A stretch of DNA of 64,000 bases from Notospermus geniculatus. Lineage: Eukaryota; Nemertea; Pilidiophora; Heteronemertea; Lineidae. Position numbers and translations under genes: made by a program. The stretch lies in assembly GCA_002633025.1 (NCBI GenBank), contig NMRB01000143.1, positions 265,242 through 329,241 of the forward strand, in the 5' to 3' direction. Shown here in pieces: positions 1 through 10,963 of the stretch. A model generated the notes under the pieces. It saw only the letters and a list, made by a program, of their open reading frames with translations, was not told the origin of the DNA and did no database searches. The stretch's first letter is position 1. Each line of letters begins with the position of its first letter.

Positions 1-393
1 GCTACTCTAGATTCAGCTGACCGTAAAGTTGTTCGTTTATGCTCTGTTACTGTTCTTGCAATGGCGTCGAATCGTGTATAGGCCTACATGTAGGTTGACC
101 AAGAAAAATCGCGCTCGATAATAGCTCTTGCTTGATATTATCCTGCAAAAACCTTTCCTATCCCACCCTTCGATACACCTGCCCCTTCCCCAGGTTAAAA
201 TGTTAGGCTCGCTAGAACATACAATTATAGTCTCCCGTGGATTTGGTAGCTGAGAGATTGATTTCCTTGTCAGTTCCATATGACAAGTGACAACGACAGG
301 AACGGTCGCATATCATTTCCTGTGTGAGCTGGTCTGAGCGGCAGGTTACTGTTTTGTCATGACGACCGCAACGAAATGGTTTGGCGGGATATG

Positions 394-466
394 TAGTCTC
401 GGTCATCCAGTTTTGAATCCGGGGAAACATAAGGTGCGGAACAAAACGGCTGGATGTGCGAGACTA
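394..466. mobile_element. MITE family 1, copy 1 (TA-flanked, GTCTCG ends)
   Basis: Short element with inverted ends GTCTCGG...GCGAGAC between TA dinucleotides. It is one of six related copies in the window (others near 3484, 7183, 41100, 43056 and 45864). It is about 73 bp, codes for nothing, and the TA flanks suggest a Tc1/mariner-type non-autonomous element. Bases 1-393 and 467-1094 hold nothing else I can name. Confidence 0.6.
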
Positions 467-1094
467 GATGCTATCATGGCATCGAACATCCAACATTTTT
501 GTTCACCATCACCCCGGGGTCGTCTCATCCGCATGCATGCAGAAGGTGCTTTATATGTCACTACTCCAAACATTCTAAGTCACGCAGACCGCACCCATTT
601 GTCTTTCGATGCGATATCCAGCCATTCGCTGCTCGGTCGTCTGTCACTAACAGGATCTATCCTCCGCCGAGCAAGGACGTTTACAGTCAGTTTGATCCGT
701 CGTTGATTGTGAATATCGTATGGCGGTCACGTCTTGATCTGCACTCGCGCGTTTAACTATTTATTACGGCGTTGAAGCCATGCCGAGTTTCCATGAGGCG
801 ACGCGTATAGAGTTGCATCATTTATGGCCTTTCTTGAAGTTCAGTGGTACGGTAGGCATCATGATTTGTAGAGAGCGAACGTTGAAAAACAGGTAGCATA
901 AAACGCACGACAGGTGGTCATTTCTCCTTTGTCATAACGTTGTCTTCAAATTCTACCAATCACTTTGTCTGTGTGTCCTGCTCAGGCGCTTCATGGCCCT
1001 GCTGTTGACGCTCGGGCGGTTCTCAGCACCAGGAAAATGGCACTTTGATGCATTACACAATTCTGGAAGCTGTACAGGAAGAACAGAAACGACC

Positions 1095-1304
1095 TCATAT
1101 CACAAGATCCTCTGACGTAGGTGTGAACGTCATTTCCGTTGAAACTGTGGAGTTAGAACTGTGAGTACTCCGACTTCGTTGCAAGTTGGTCTTTTTTCGT
1201 CGAAATGAACGTTTAAAGTATTGGAGCTGTTCTGACGAGTCGTGGGTATATTCGTACGTGAATCCGCCGATGATGCCGCCGAGGACTGGGCCTATCCAGT
1301 ACAG
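1095..1304 (-). CDS. Aquaporin, last coding exon (TM6 and C-terminal tail)
   Basis: This is the terminal exon of the aquaporin whose other exons are at 2488-2568 and 49108-49689. It is preceded on the minus strand by a good acceptor (TTTTGTTGCAG) and starts in phase 0 with LYWIGPVLGGIIGG, the start of aquaporin helix 6. A polar tail rich in Ser, Thr and Arg follows and ends in TSEDLVI at a TGA stop (1095-1097). The exon gives 69 residues. The exon boundary just before YWIGP falls where vertebrate AQP4-like genes have an intron. The tail RRKKTNLQRSRSTHSS could be a kinase target, which is inference. Joined to the other two exons it gives a 290-residue protein of normal aquaporin length. Confidence 0.85.
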   Translation of the reverse strand: MYWIGPVLGGIIGGFTYEYTHDSSEQLQYFKRSFRRKKTNLQRSRSTHSSNSTVSTEMTFTPTSEDLVI

Positions 1305-1377
1305 CTGCAACAAAAGAAATTCTTTTTTACTGGAGAATTTTGCAGTCCTTTTTAAGCGGGCAGCGCACCAGGCGATA

Positions 1378-1696
1378 TCGCAAGCGATCTGATCGCCACC
1401 GAGCAAAATCGGCTGTTGATGCCAGGTGTGCGCTGGCCGGACAGCGATGCGTGGAATCTTCTCGCCAGCGATGATCGCCCAGTACCAAGACCGATATCGC
1501 TGCGGTGGCTGGCGAGAAGGTCGGTGGCGGTCAGGGCCGGGCGCATAGAAACTCCGCTAGTGCTGCGACAGCCTATCGGTGTTAAAATGTATGGAAAAAT
1601 GTACAGCACTATCGGCAGATGGGCTCCGCTAGCGCTAGCGGAGTTTCTATGCGGCCACAGATCGCCATCACCTCGCCTGGTGTGCTGCCCAGTTTC
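1378..1696. repeat. Repeat related to blocks at 9838 and 34428, with a nested hairpin
   Basis: The words GCGGTGGCTGGCGAGAAG and GAGCAAAATCGGC recur in diverged form near 34428-34545, and part of the block recurs near 9838-9965. The copy here is interrupted by a perfect-ended hairpin at 1543-1652. It lies in the last aquaporin intron and does not look coding. Confidence 0.45.
1543..1652. mobile_element. Hairpin MITE (GCATAGAAACTCCGCTAG ends), nested
   Basis: The inverted ends GCATAGAAACTCCGCTAG / CTAGCGGAGTTTCTATGC enclose about 75 bp. The end sequence resembles the hairpin at 3619-3725 (GAAACTCCGATAGCAC), so the two are probably one family. It is inserted inside the repeat at 1378-1696. Confidence 0.6.
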
Positions 1697-2270
1697 TGCT
1701 ACAGGAGGAGAGGTCACAACGAATCGTGTATCCACGACACTTCTCTTCAATCACCATGATCACGCACCATATGGCGTTACTTAAAAGATATTGGTTTCCA
1801 CTTGACAACCAAGCGAGAGAAGATTCCATTTTAACAAGAAACCGACAAGGAATATAAATTGAATTGGATTTTTTATTAAAGCAAATTGGATCGGCTTATT
1901 TCCCATCGCCATTCCTCCGACAACTGGGTACATATGTCAGCGCTCGGAGGCAGAACAAAATTTCATTACTCTCGCCATTGGAATTGAAATATTGTTTTAA
2001 AATCTAATCATAACGTTGGTTGTGGCTTTCTCTCAAGCTCTACAAGGATATTGGATTCTAACTCTAGCATTAGGTGTCTTGTTATTAACGCGAACAATGC
2101 TCAAGGCGATGCTTATATAAGGAAATTATGGTGCTTGTATCTTATTCTGAGCTCGGCTCGCGAAGGAGAAATTAGTCTCAGGTACCTTTTAATGTCACTG
2201 GCGGTGTCGGTGGTACCGGTAGGTTTTTTGGTGGACCGAGGTCAGTAGGATTCAGGGCGGCTTTCCATTC

Positions 2271-2348
2271 GGAAACGCTCGAAAGCATTGTTAAGTTTCC
2301 GCGCCGTGACCAACGAGGCGGAAACAAACAATGCTTTCGAGCGTTTCC
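2271..2348. mobile_element. Hairpin MITE (GGAAACGCTCGAAAGCATTG ends)
   Basis: A 78-bp near-perfect inverted repeat: GGAAACGCTCGAAAGCATTG at the left and its reverse complement at the right, with a short GC-rich centre. It lies in the last aquaporin intron. Confidence 0.6.
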
Positions 2349-2487
2349 ACGCAAGAACGCGCAACGGTGTGACTGGAGAGGGTACCGTCAGCTGATGTCA
2401 TCGGCACACCTCAAATTTTGTGCTGCTCGGTCTTCTGGTGGCAGATACCGGTACAAAATCCTGCCACCGAGACGACCTCCTACTTAC

Positions 2488-2568
2488 CCACTGGTGTTTC
2501 CAAGTGTTCATGACTAAAGCTGGTCCAAGGGCACGGGCTGGGTTCATACACGCCCCTGTAGTGTTTAA
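2488..2568 (-). CDS. Aquaporin, small internal exon with the second NPA motif
   Basis: This 81-bp exon is flanked on the minus strand by an acceptor (CTCTCTTTCCAG) and a donor (GTAAGT). It is in phase 0 on both sides and encodes LNTTGACMNPARALGPALV followed by MNTWKHQW. This is aquaporin loop E with the NPA box and the pore arginine. AQP4-type genes have an exon of the same size and content (TGASMNPARSFGPAV...). Upstream, in transcription order, comes the exon at 49108-49689; downstream comes 1095-1304. The residue at the LE1 pore position is Ala. Confidence 0.88.
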
Positions 2569-3483
2569 CTGGAAAGAGAGAAAGAAGAACGGATTGAAAC
2601 CCAGGACGTGTTCGTGGTGTTCTTGTCCTTTTGTCGTTGGCTGGTCGCTGTTGCTCTTCTGTCTGAACAAGACGGCCAACTTAGTGGCAATTTTCATCCC
2701 GATGTGAAACTTGTACTTGTCAAATCCAGCTAAAACAAATGGCTGAGAGAGGAGAATTAAGGTGTGAGGAATAGTTTTACTTCCAAACAGTTCATTGGTA
2801 CAAAGACGTTGATTGATCGTGCTAATTTCGTCAGACGGTTCGATCGATTGTTCAATCGCCGGATTCGAGGGCTAGGGGAGCACGTTGAGGTATTATCGGC
2901 GTGATCATGGTGATTAAGAGTTCTGACTGATGAGCCAGAGTTCAAAGGCAAAGCTAATCCACGCCGAGAAACGCAATGCTGGGAAAGATGAGGCTGAGGG
3001 AACACGTCTGGTATCTATCGATCGAGGAGATGATGTCCAACGCCTTGTTCTCCGGGGGCCTTATTTCCTATTACATCTAATGAGGGTTGGGCCAGCTGAT
3101 CAGCCCAGTGCGCGGCCTACCCATCCAAATCATGATCACCGCCACGCCACCGTGCCCACAACAATTTCCCTGAGACTCGAACCTTTTCACAACTGTTGGA
3201 TCCAACAAGGATTAATTTTACGGTCTAGATGAGTTCTTGGTTTGTAATGGGATGCGGGATTTGATTTGTTTTGTGGTGACGGAGTTGGGTGGTTCCCCAC
3301 GTCAGTGCGGATTTCTTGAGGTTGAATTCAGGCTCGTCGATCATGGCCTTCAGCTTTGGTCATTAATCTCCTCCTGGGACCGTCTCCTTCGGACATTCAT
3401 AGAATCTCTTCTGTCGGACAACTCAGTTTTGAGGCACTCTTGGGTTGAGTCCACCTCACTTCCCTGCCACGAGGGTCACGTGC

Positions 3484-3565
3484 TAGTCTCGCGCAGCCAC
3501 AAATTTGTTCCGCAGTTTTGCTCCAGATACCATGATTCGCAACACCGGCTCGGTGACCGAGACTA
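3484..3565. mobile_element. MITE family 1, copy 2
   Basis: TAGTCTCGCGCAGCC at the left and GGTGACCGAGACTA at the right. This is the same family as 394-466 but in the opposite orientation, and it is TA-flanked. Confidence 0.65.
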
Positions 3566-3618
3566 TCGTGTAGTGCGCAGAACCTAAATGATTGGGCACA
3601 CCGACCTGGGCCGACCGC

Positions 3619-3725
3619 CACGAAACTCCGATAGCACTAACAGGGCCTAACAGAGAAAGTCTGTAATGGTAAAAGCCATTGCATACCTCTCTGTTAGGCA
3701 CTGTTAGTGCTATCGGAGTTTCGTG
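3619..3725. mobile_element. Hairpin MITE (CACGAAACTCCGATAGCACT ends)
   Basis: Inverted arms of about 45 bp: CACGAAACTCCGATAGCACT at the left and its reverse complement at the right, with matching GGCCTAACAGAGA / TCTCTGTTAGGC inner arms. It is related by its ends to 1543-1652. Confidence 0.65.
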
Positions 3726-6700
3726 ACGACCCGCCCTGGAGGTCACCTTTTCTTCGTACACGCTCGTCCTTCCGTTTGACCAGACCCCCAAAGAAGAGAG
3801 CCTCTGTTATGACAAACTAAACATCCCCTTATTATCATCGTGACAGAAGTTTCCTTTGAGCAACAGAAGCTGCAGTAGGAGTTGTTGTTGTCTTATAAAA
3901 TGTGACCAAGCCTGTCTTGATACCCGTGGCAAACGCTCGTCTTCCTGCCTAACGACACTGACCATGCTGCCAATTACCTCATGACCGTGCCTTTGATAAA
4001 TGAACCGTCAAGTGAAAACCCTACGGCATGGGCGATGTTCAGAATATAGAACAGATGGCACTGTTTAGAACAGGAGAGAGATTGCAGAGTTTAGAATAGG
4101 AGTGTTTAGAATAGAATAGAGACGGATTGCAATGTTTAAGGGAGATGGAATGTTCCGAAAAGGATAGAGGTGGCAGTGTAGTGTTTAATTGCTTCTGCTA
4201 CAAAGACATATCTACTCAGAGATGAGTGTAGCCAAAAATAGATATATTTTTGGTGTAGCCTACTGTATGTGCAGACTTTCCTCGCCAAAACTCGGTCTGT
4301 TGAAAGAGGATACATTACAGCACTGAGTTCATTATTGCAGTACTTTGGTGCACTTGGCCCACTCATTTGATTATGTCATTCCCCAAGCCAGTCATTCTCA
4401 GGCTGTAGCTGGATTAATTTTGAAGTCCATACATGTACATTTGAACAGGTTTGGTCAGGATTAGGTGAATGACTTGAAGTCGACTTCAGACCGACGTGTT
4501 TACGTGAAAGAGGTAACGTCACCCACCTTATGCATACAGTCAATCACAAGAAGGCCCTTGGTGTGTGGAGACAAAGTATAGTATATTTAATCCAAAGTGC
4601 AGACTTCTCGACTTTGCTGTTTGAACTTACGTGTAGGAAAACAATCCGGCGAAAAATAATTTGTGTCACAGTTTTTTATGCCTTATTCATGGGAACACTA
4701 TTCGATGAATAAGTTAGCAGACTGATCTATACTCCTGACGGAGAACCACGATCAGACGTAGGCGAGTCTGCTATGATAAATGGTGATTTAGCCGTCGCGG
4801 TCCCCGGCCTATGTCATGTCTTATCTCGCCTGCCCACGTACCGTCTTATGGTCTAAATAATGACTAAATGATCTTTATAAACCATTATTTCTGGTATTAT
4901 CTTCCTCCGTGACGTTTCTGGGGATTGGGGATGTTATAGAACCGTGACTATGGTGAAAAGAAGGGGAGCAGTAATCCGGTCCATCTTGGCGCTCGGCCTC
5001 GGCGTTTATTTCCATGTCACATCGTATACTCCGCTGGCTTTGTTGGCAGAAAAATTGAAGTATCACTAAAAGACGGTGCTGATTTTGCCTGAGCAATCAA
5101 AAGCCTCGATTGACAGTTGAGCCGACGCCGCCGTACGATACGTGTTGATTGGCTGAAACACGTTGAGATCTCCCTCGATATGCCCCCAAAATGATCCTGG
5201 AAGCCGATCACTGATAGGCCATGGCTGTGTGGTGTCAATTCTAACGCGCACTAGTGACGCCTATTGGTCATCTTCTGAGAATCGCATAAAACGAAGCATA
5301 TTCGGAGCGCAGACGGGGAGCGTTTCGAAACTGCAACCGGTGTTTCACGCTCGCGGCTCTCTGGAATCAATAGTTTAACACCAGTTTGGTGTACAGAGTG
5401 GGAATATATAGCAACACAGCCAACAAAGTCCTTTGAGATGCTTTTGTCTGTCCAGCCATATCGCCACTTAGCACAGGGTCCGAAATGATTTCCTCAGTCG
5501 ACCTCGCCGAATGAAATGCCCTGACGCTGAGGATGCAGCCAATATGTCCTGACATTGCCGTATGCGTCCATCTATAGTTTCCGGGGCTTGGCCAATATGA
5601 TAGATTCGACATCGAAGAGGCAATGACGTGGATTATGAGTGCCATAATCCATTATGTCAGGCATGTTCCCCATATGAAAGGAGAGTGATCGACTAGCGGC
5701 GTTGAATTGGCGTGCTGCGGTTCTAATCACTGGTCACGACATGACCCAATGCCCCGATAGCCTCCAGGCCATGTCCGCTTCAATGGCATTGGATAATGTT
5801 CGGGTTGATGAGATGTCAACAATGGGATTAGAATAAGCTGGGGTTTTTCATTTCATTCCCTTGTCCAATCAATTTACCTTTTGAATGGCGGTTTATGTAC
5901 AATGATAAGGAATTGTGTGTCCAGTCTATGGGAAGCCGCGAGGGTTGGTCCCCACATGCTGTTGTCTGAAATCACTCCCCGAGGATCCTTGCAATCCTGC
6001 CCCGAAGAGAGTTGGTCCCAAAATGGCCGGGTTCATCGCCAGAAAGAGCCATATCTCAGCCAAGGAAATATTAAGTCCCGGGGTGATTGGGCTAGGAAGA
6101 CAGGACAACCGAGGGGCGTGACTGTGAATGCTTTATACATGGTCGTCATCATCCGCCGGCACCATGCACGTGGTAGCGGTACTGCTGGTGAGCGTGACGG
6201 GCAGACCAAAGTTGAGCTTATGCAGCTTATCAGACAGATATACGAACCTGGAGCTATAGGTACGGTTCCTTCCGAAAGGGTTATTGGAAAGCGCTTTGAG
6301 GCATAAAATTCTGCCTTGTAGTTATTACTGCGTTTCTCATATGCGCGGAGCCGGAGGAAAAAACCTCAGCGTTGTCTGGCACAGCCTGAACAACTATAAT
6401 GGTTCCTTGGGGACATCGTCCCTCGCTTCTATCTTTGTAACTTGATTGAAAGCGCCATGGTCCCCAACTCATTTATCTGAGTTTGAACCAGCAGACATAA
6501 TGGATCACCAGGAAGGAAAGACCCACTACGTTTTCATTAGATGTGCACACATGTTGTTGCTGAATTGGTCCGAGGAAACGATTGGATCGACCAGAAAATG
6601 TAATAAGGAAATCACATTTTCTCCGTTTTTCTTCCTCAAATTGGAATTGCACTTGATCATTTCGGTCTTCTCCAATGTCAGATGTGATGCGTTAGGTTTT

Positions 6701-7182
6701 TTGTAACAACGGCAGCCGATTCGTTATAGTTTTTCATTTGTGGCGGGGTTGAAAAGCCCTTTGTGTTCAAGGCTTTACCCTAAATAAATCCATCTTCGTC
6801 TGCCAACAAAAGTTTGTTTTGTTGACGTAAAATTTTCTTTGAGTGACATTTTAGAAAAAACAGTTTTTTCCCTTGGACTTTTATCCATAAGTTTGTCTAA
6901 TGCTTAAAAAAACAGTATGTATTTTGTCTAAATGTTTGCCTAATGCTTAAAGAAACAGTGTGGTATTTATGCTTCCTCTCCTCATGTGCTATTCACTTGT
7001 ACACAGGACTACGGCCAGGGTACACTGGTTGAAACGTTGTGTTTCTAAAATAAATGTAGATAGAGTAACCAAAGAATTTTCTCATGTTTGACGTAAAATC
7101 TTCCCATTAATTCGTCCAATCCCCTTGCCGAGTGATCGACACGCCCGGCGCTGGTTCCTCAGAGATCTCGAGCGACCACGTA

Positions 7183-7267
7183 TAGTCTCGGTCACCCAGC
7201 TGCTGTTGCGACAACTGGGAATCGCAAAGCAACACTGCAGAACAAAACTGCCGGCTGCGCGAGACTA
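7183..7267. mobile_element. MITE family 1, copy 3
   Basis: The TAGTCTCGGTCACCCAGC start and GGCTGCGCGAGACTA end match copies at 41100, 43056 and 45864. It is TA-flanked. Confidence 0.65.
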
Positions 7268-7876
7268 GCGACCACGACGATTGTCATGGATGATGTTTGG
7301 AAGTGGCGTGAAAATCGGATTATGACAAAAACAGTTGACGCGGGCGAAAAAAAAATCTCGGCATTCTGGTCACGAATGTGTTCTTCTGCATCAGTCTTAT
7401 TTTCCGCAACCAACTCTAATCGTCTGTAAAAAAATGTCTGCCATCTCCAGAGGTGCAGCAAAGGAAAAGCAATCGCCGGCGCAGATGGAAATGCTGTCCA
7501 ATCTATTTTCTCGAGCGGTCCCCACGCACCTGTCGGACGACAGGACACGGTTATACGTTAGTGAAAATGACAGTTATCTGGATAGGCCATTTTCGATAAC
7601 CCCCAGTCCCGATTTGCGTCATGGTGCTTTTTCTTTTGGCATGTTTTTGCTTTTTTGGTCTGCCACGAACATGACCAGTGAAAGTAGCCTCTCCTACCAG
7701 TAATCTAAATCCCCCTTGAACCTTAGTTTGATTTATTGTTCAACTATAGGGATTAGGCTCGGACCATTCGACTATAAACCTTACAATAGCAGACCTGTGA
7801 GAGGTTCGAACCCCGATTGAATTCTATTCCTTTCACACAGATCTACGTATACATACCAGTGTTTCCGTATGACTCA

Positions 7877-8006
7877 GGCTGAGTTTACATCGAGCCACAC
7901 GCGACACGAACACGCAGGTGAACAAAGGTTTCATGGGGATGAATCCTTTGTGAAGCCATTGTTCGTCTGCGTGTTCGTGTGCGTGTGCCTCGATGTAAAC
8001 TCAGCC
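7877..8006. mobile_element. Hairpin MITE (GGCTGAGTTTACATCGAG ends)
   Basis: A 130-bp foldback with arms GGCTGAGTTTACATCGAG / CTCGATGTAAACTCAGCC that continue through CACACG...CGTGTG. I see one copy in the window. Confidence 0.65.
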
Positions 8007-9002
8007 TTACAGACATGCGAAGGGAACATAAACATTCAAAAACGTTTTCCATTCTTGTGGATTGAGACTGCCTTCAATAAACATAACGACATTCTCTCTC
8101 TCTGATCGTGTGCGTCTTCTTCATGGTAAATTCACCTGCCAGCATCGCCCGGCGGATACTTTATTCAATTTAGCAAAGTAGGTAATCAAATAGAGTGTAA
8201 ACATGAACCATTATGGCGGCACGACACGCCAGTCCGCCTAATCAGGTTTAGATAGAACTTGCGGACGGTAAATTGAAATGAAATTATGGTCCATAAATAT
8301 ATTAGTCGAGTCACACAAAACAGGCAGATTATTGGAATCTTATAGACGTTGTTGCTGGTTATGCACGTTCTGATCCTCTCTTTTCTAATCCGCCTCATGT
8401 TCGGTGTTTGCTCTCGTATCCATATTTATTGGATGTGACTGCAATGTCTTGCGTTTTTGTAGCTTACAAGCGAATAGCCCCCGTGTAAATCATCGTAATG
8501 GCGCAACAGATTATACAGTTTATGGGAAGATGACTCTCAGCAGCAGTAGCCTACGTTGTGGATTTGAGGAGAACGAAATTCGTGAAGTACAGTACATGTA
8601 CAACCATATTGAGCTAATTCATACTTCCTCGCACACCAATATACTTCCTCGCAGCAGTTAGTCTCGCTTGGCCAGACACTACCATCTTGTCCAAACAAGG
8701 CTATCGACTCCGTATGAACTCCGTCTTTAGCCTTGTCCGAATCGTGTCATCTTTTCCGTTAATGCATAAATTAAGTGCCATCTAGTGGTGTTACCGGCTT
8801 TTGAGCCCCAAATGTGCCAGTGTGTAGGAGAGCGGGACGTCGGATACACACTGGGGCCGAGTGTACGCAGCAGTATGAGGAACGGAAAATGCTTTGTTTG
8901 GAACATCTATTCCTTTCAACACTGGCCACTCGGGAGATGGGAAGATACATTGCAAAAGGAGAGGGATTGAAGGACACTCGTTCTTCAACCTTCTTAAAGT
9001 AC

Positions 9003-9170
9003 AGGTGTCGTAGAATGTCATGCCCCCCGATGTGAGATGCCCCACAGCAATAGATTCTGACGGAATAAGGGTCAGCCGGGCACTGACAAACAGAACTTCT
9101 GTTACCAGATGTCCCCTGAACAAAAGAAGCGGGCATCTGATATCGGAGGGCATTACATTCTATGACACCT
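9003..9170. mobile_element. Foldback element, about 168 bp
   Basis: The arms AGGTGTCGTAGAATGTCATG and CATTCTATGACACCT, with the inner pair GATGTGAGATGCCC / GGGCATCTGATATC, form a long imperfect hairpin. It is non-coding. Confidence 0.55.
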
Positions 9171-10298
9171 GCGTATCTATTCGGTTTTCCAGCTTCGTCT
9201 ATTCCCGACTCTCATTTCAGACGTAGCCATCAAAGATTATATTCTCCTCATTTCTACAATAAATCTAATTCTTGGATGGCTGAAAAACCAATCATTGACA
9301 TAAAGGAAGAGATATCACCTTATTATGGTGTCATTACGTGGGATCATGTTCATAGAATGACATTATCCTCAGACAGAGGGGCCTAACTCTGGTGTGATGA
9401 AACGTTCGCACGTGCATCTATCTGAAGGGTGTCTTCTTGGCGCCAAATAAGCCGTCATTGCCTGACGTGGTCAAATATTGATCCAGTGTACCCACCCAAA
9501 CTGGTTGCTAAATTCATAAATAGAATAATGCCAATCTCATTATTTTGATATCATTAGCAGGAAGCGATTGCTTTGATGATAAGGCTATCTCGATTCCTCA
9601 TCACCAAGCAGTCCACCGTGAACAATGGGGCTATCCAGGGAAAACTACACCACCAGGTGGCTCTTCTGCACTATAAGTCCTAGTGTCACTGTTTGCAACA
9701 TGGCAGAGACGATATAGGTCATTGTTCTAAGCTAAAATGTGTCGTCTGCTAGACAGGAAGCTCTTACAATGCGTATCCTCAGATTTGAGTCACCACACTG
9801 AATACCTGAAGTGGTTTTATTTTGTGTGGCGAGAGGTATCGCTTGTCGCCAAGCATATCGACAACCACCGCACACATAAAACCGATGTCGGCTGGTCTGT
9901 GGTGGCTGGCGGAAGATCGGTGGCGATCGGATGATCGCCCTCACCTTGCCCTTGTGTGCTGCCCGCTTCCACGATCATTAGAAACAGAAATTGAAATTCA
10001 AAACAGCTCGGTTGTAAAAAAGAGGCCAATAAAATGATGAGCTGTGAACGGAAATGGTGACCTTGACAGCATCCTGTGCACTGATACTTTAAAATAATAC
10101 ATTGTACACACTATGTCTAATTGGGCCTGCCATACGATTATCTATCATCATCCAAAGTTCAAATCGGTTGGCCAACAAAATGTCAAACTTGATTGGAGCA
10201 TAAGTGAAAAATCGTTGTCCTCAGCTGACAGCTTGGTTCGATTTCGATGAATGTCGCTGAGCGCACGCAAAGTCGAAAGTGTCTGACGACTCCGAGTC

Positions 10299-10421
10299 CA
10301 TGGGTCATATGAATAAAGACTAGCAAATGCTTTTACTTCAGATTTACAGCATTGCCTAGTGCATTTGTATTGCAAAATTCAAGTAAAAGCATTTACTAGT
10401 CTTTATTCATATGACCCCATG
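10299..10421. mobile_element. Foldback element, about 123 bp
   Basis: The arms CATGGGTCATATGAATAAAG and CTTTATTCATATGACCCCATG extend inward through GACTAGCAAATGCTTTTAC. It lies about 540 bp upstream of the cysteine-rich gene's start codon. Confidence 0.6.
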
Positions 10422-10963
10422 ACATCAGAAGAGATAATACTCTCGATGGTCATGGTTTAAAAAAAAGTTAGTGATTTATCGTGGAATCATCAGATCCACC
10501 GCATGAAACCATAAGCCTGATTTACACTTACTATTAACGTCGTACACGGTCAAACTTTTGACAACATTTTCTTATGCTAAAAAAGCAACATGTCTTAGTA
10601 ATACAACTCATTTACTGCATTGCGGTTTAACTCTACACTATTAGAACCGCGCGTGATTCCAATAAACATAGGCCTATTCCCCAAAACAAGAATAAAGATA
10701 CGGTTTCAAAGAAATTTCCCCCTCAAAATCCTTATTAGAAGGAACAAGACGAATTTGTCTCTGTCAGATTGGTTGTAATCTAATTGTGCCAGAGAAAAAA
10801 AGTTATTACTCAACCGCCTCCATAAATCTGGTGATGATTTTTCCGCGTGGCATTGGCCTACATCATCATAGCTCTTGGTAAATTTCAGAACAGCTCATTA
10901 CTGTTCCATTTAGGTGTGTCGACTGCGTACATTTTCGTGATTCAAAGTTATTGAAACGACAAC

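Larger units (their letters stand above)
2569..10963. other. Part of the giant aquaporin intron, no gene recognised
   Basis: Apart from the hairpin elements listed separately, I see no convincing exon here. Open frames at 5881-6306 (plus, 141 codons) and 7192-7548 (minus) show no domain pattern, and the second overlaps an element. Two copies of a roughly 55-bp unit (TAATGCTTAAA...AACAGT) sit at about 6895-6966. A long inverted repeat lies at 9003-9170. Confidence 0.4.

Noticed and set aside
5881-6306. A 141-codon plus-strand frame.
   Set aside because: No recognisable motif and no flanking splice sites or paralogue in the window.
7800-7830. GAGAGGTTCGAACCCC looks like a tRNA B box or T-arm.
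   Set aside because: No A box, anticodon arm or acceptor stem can be built around it; probably chance or a SINE scrap.
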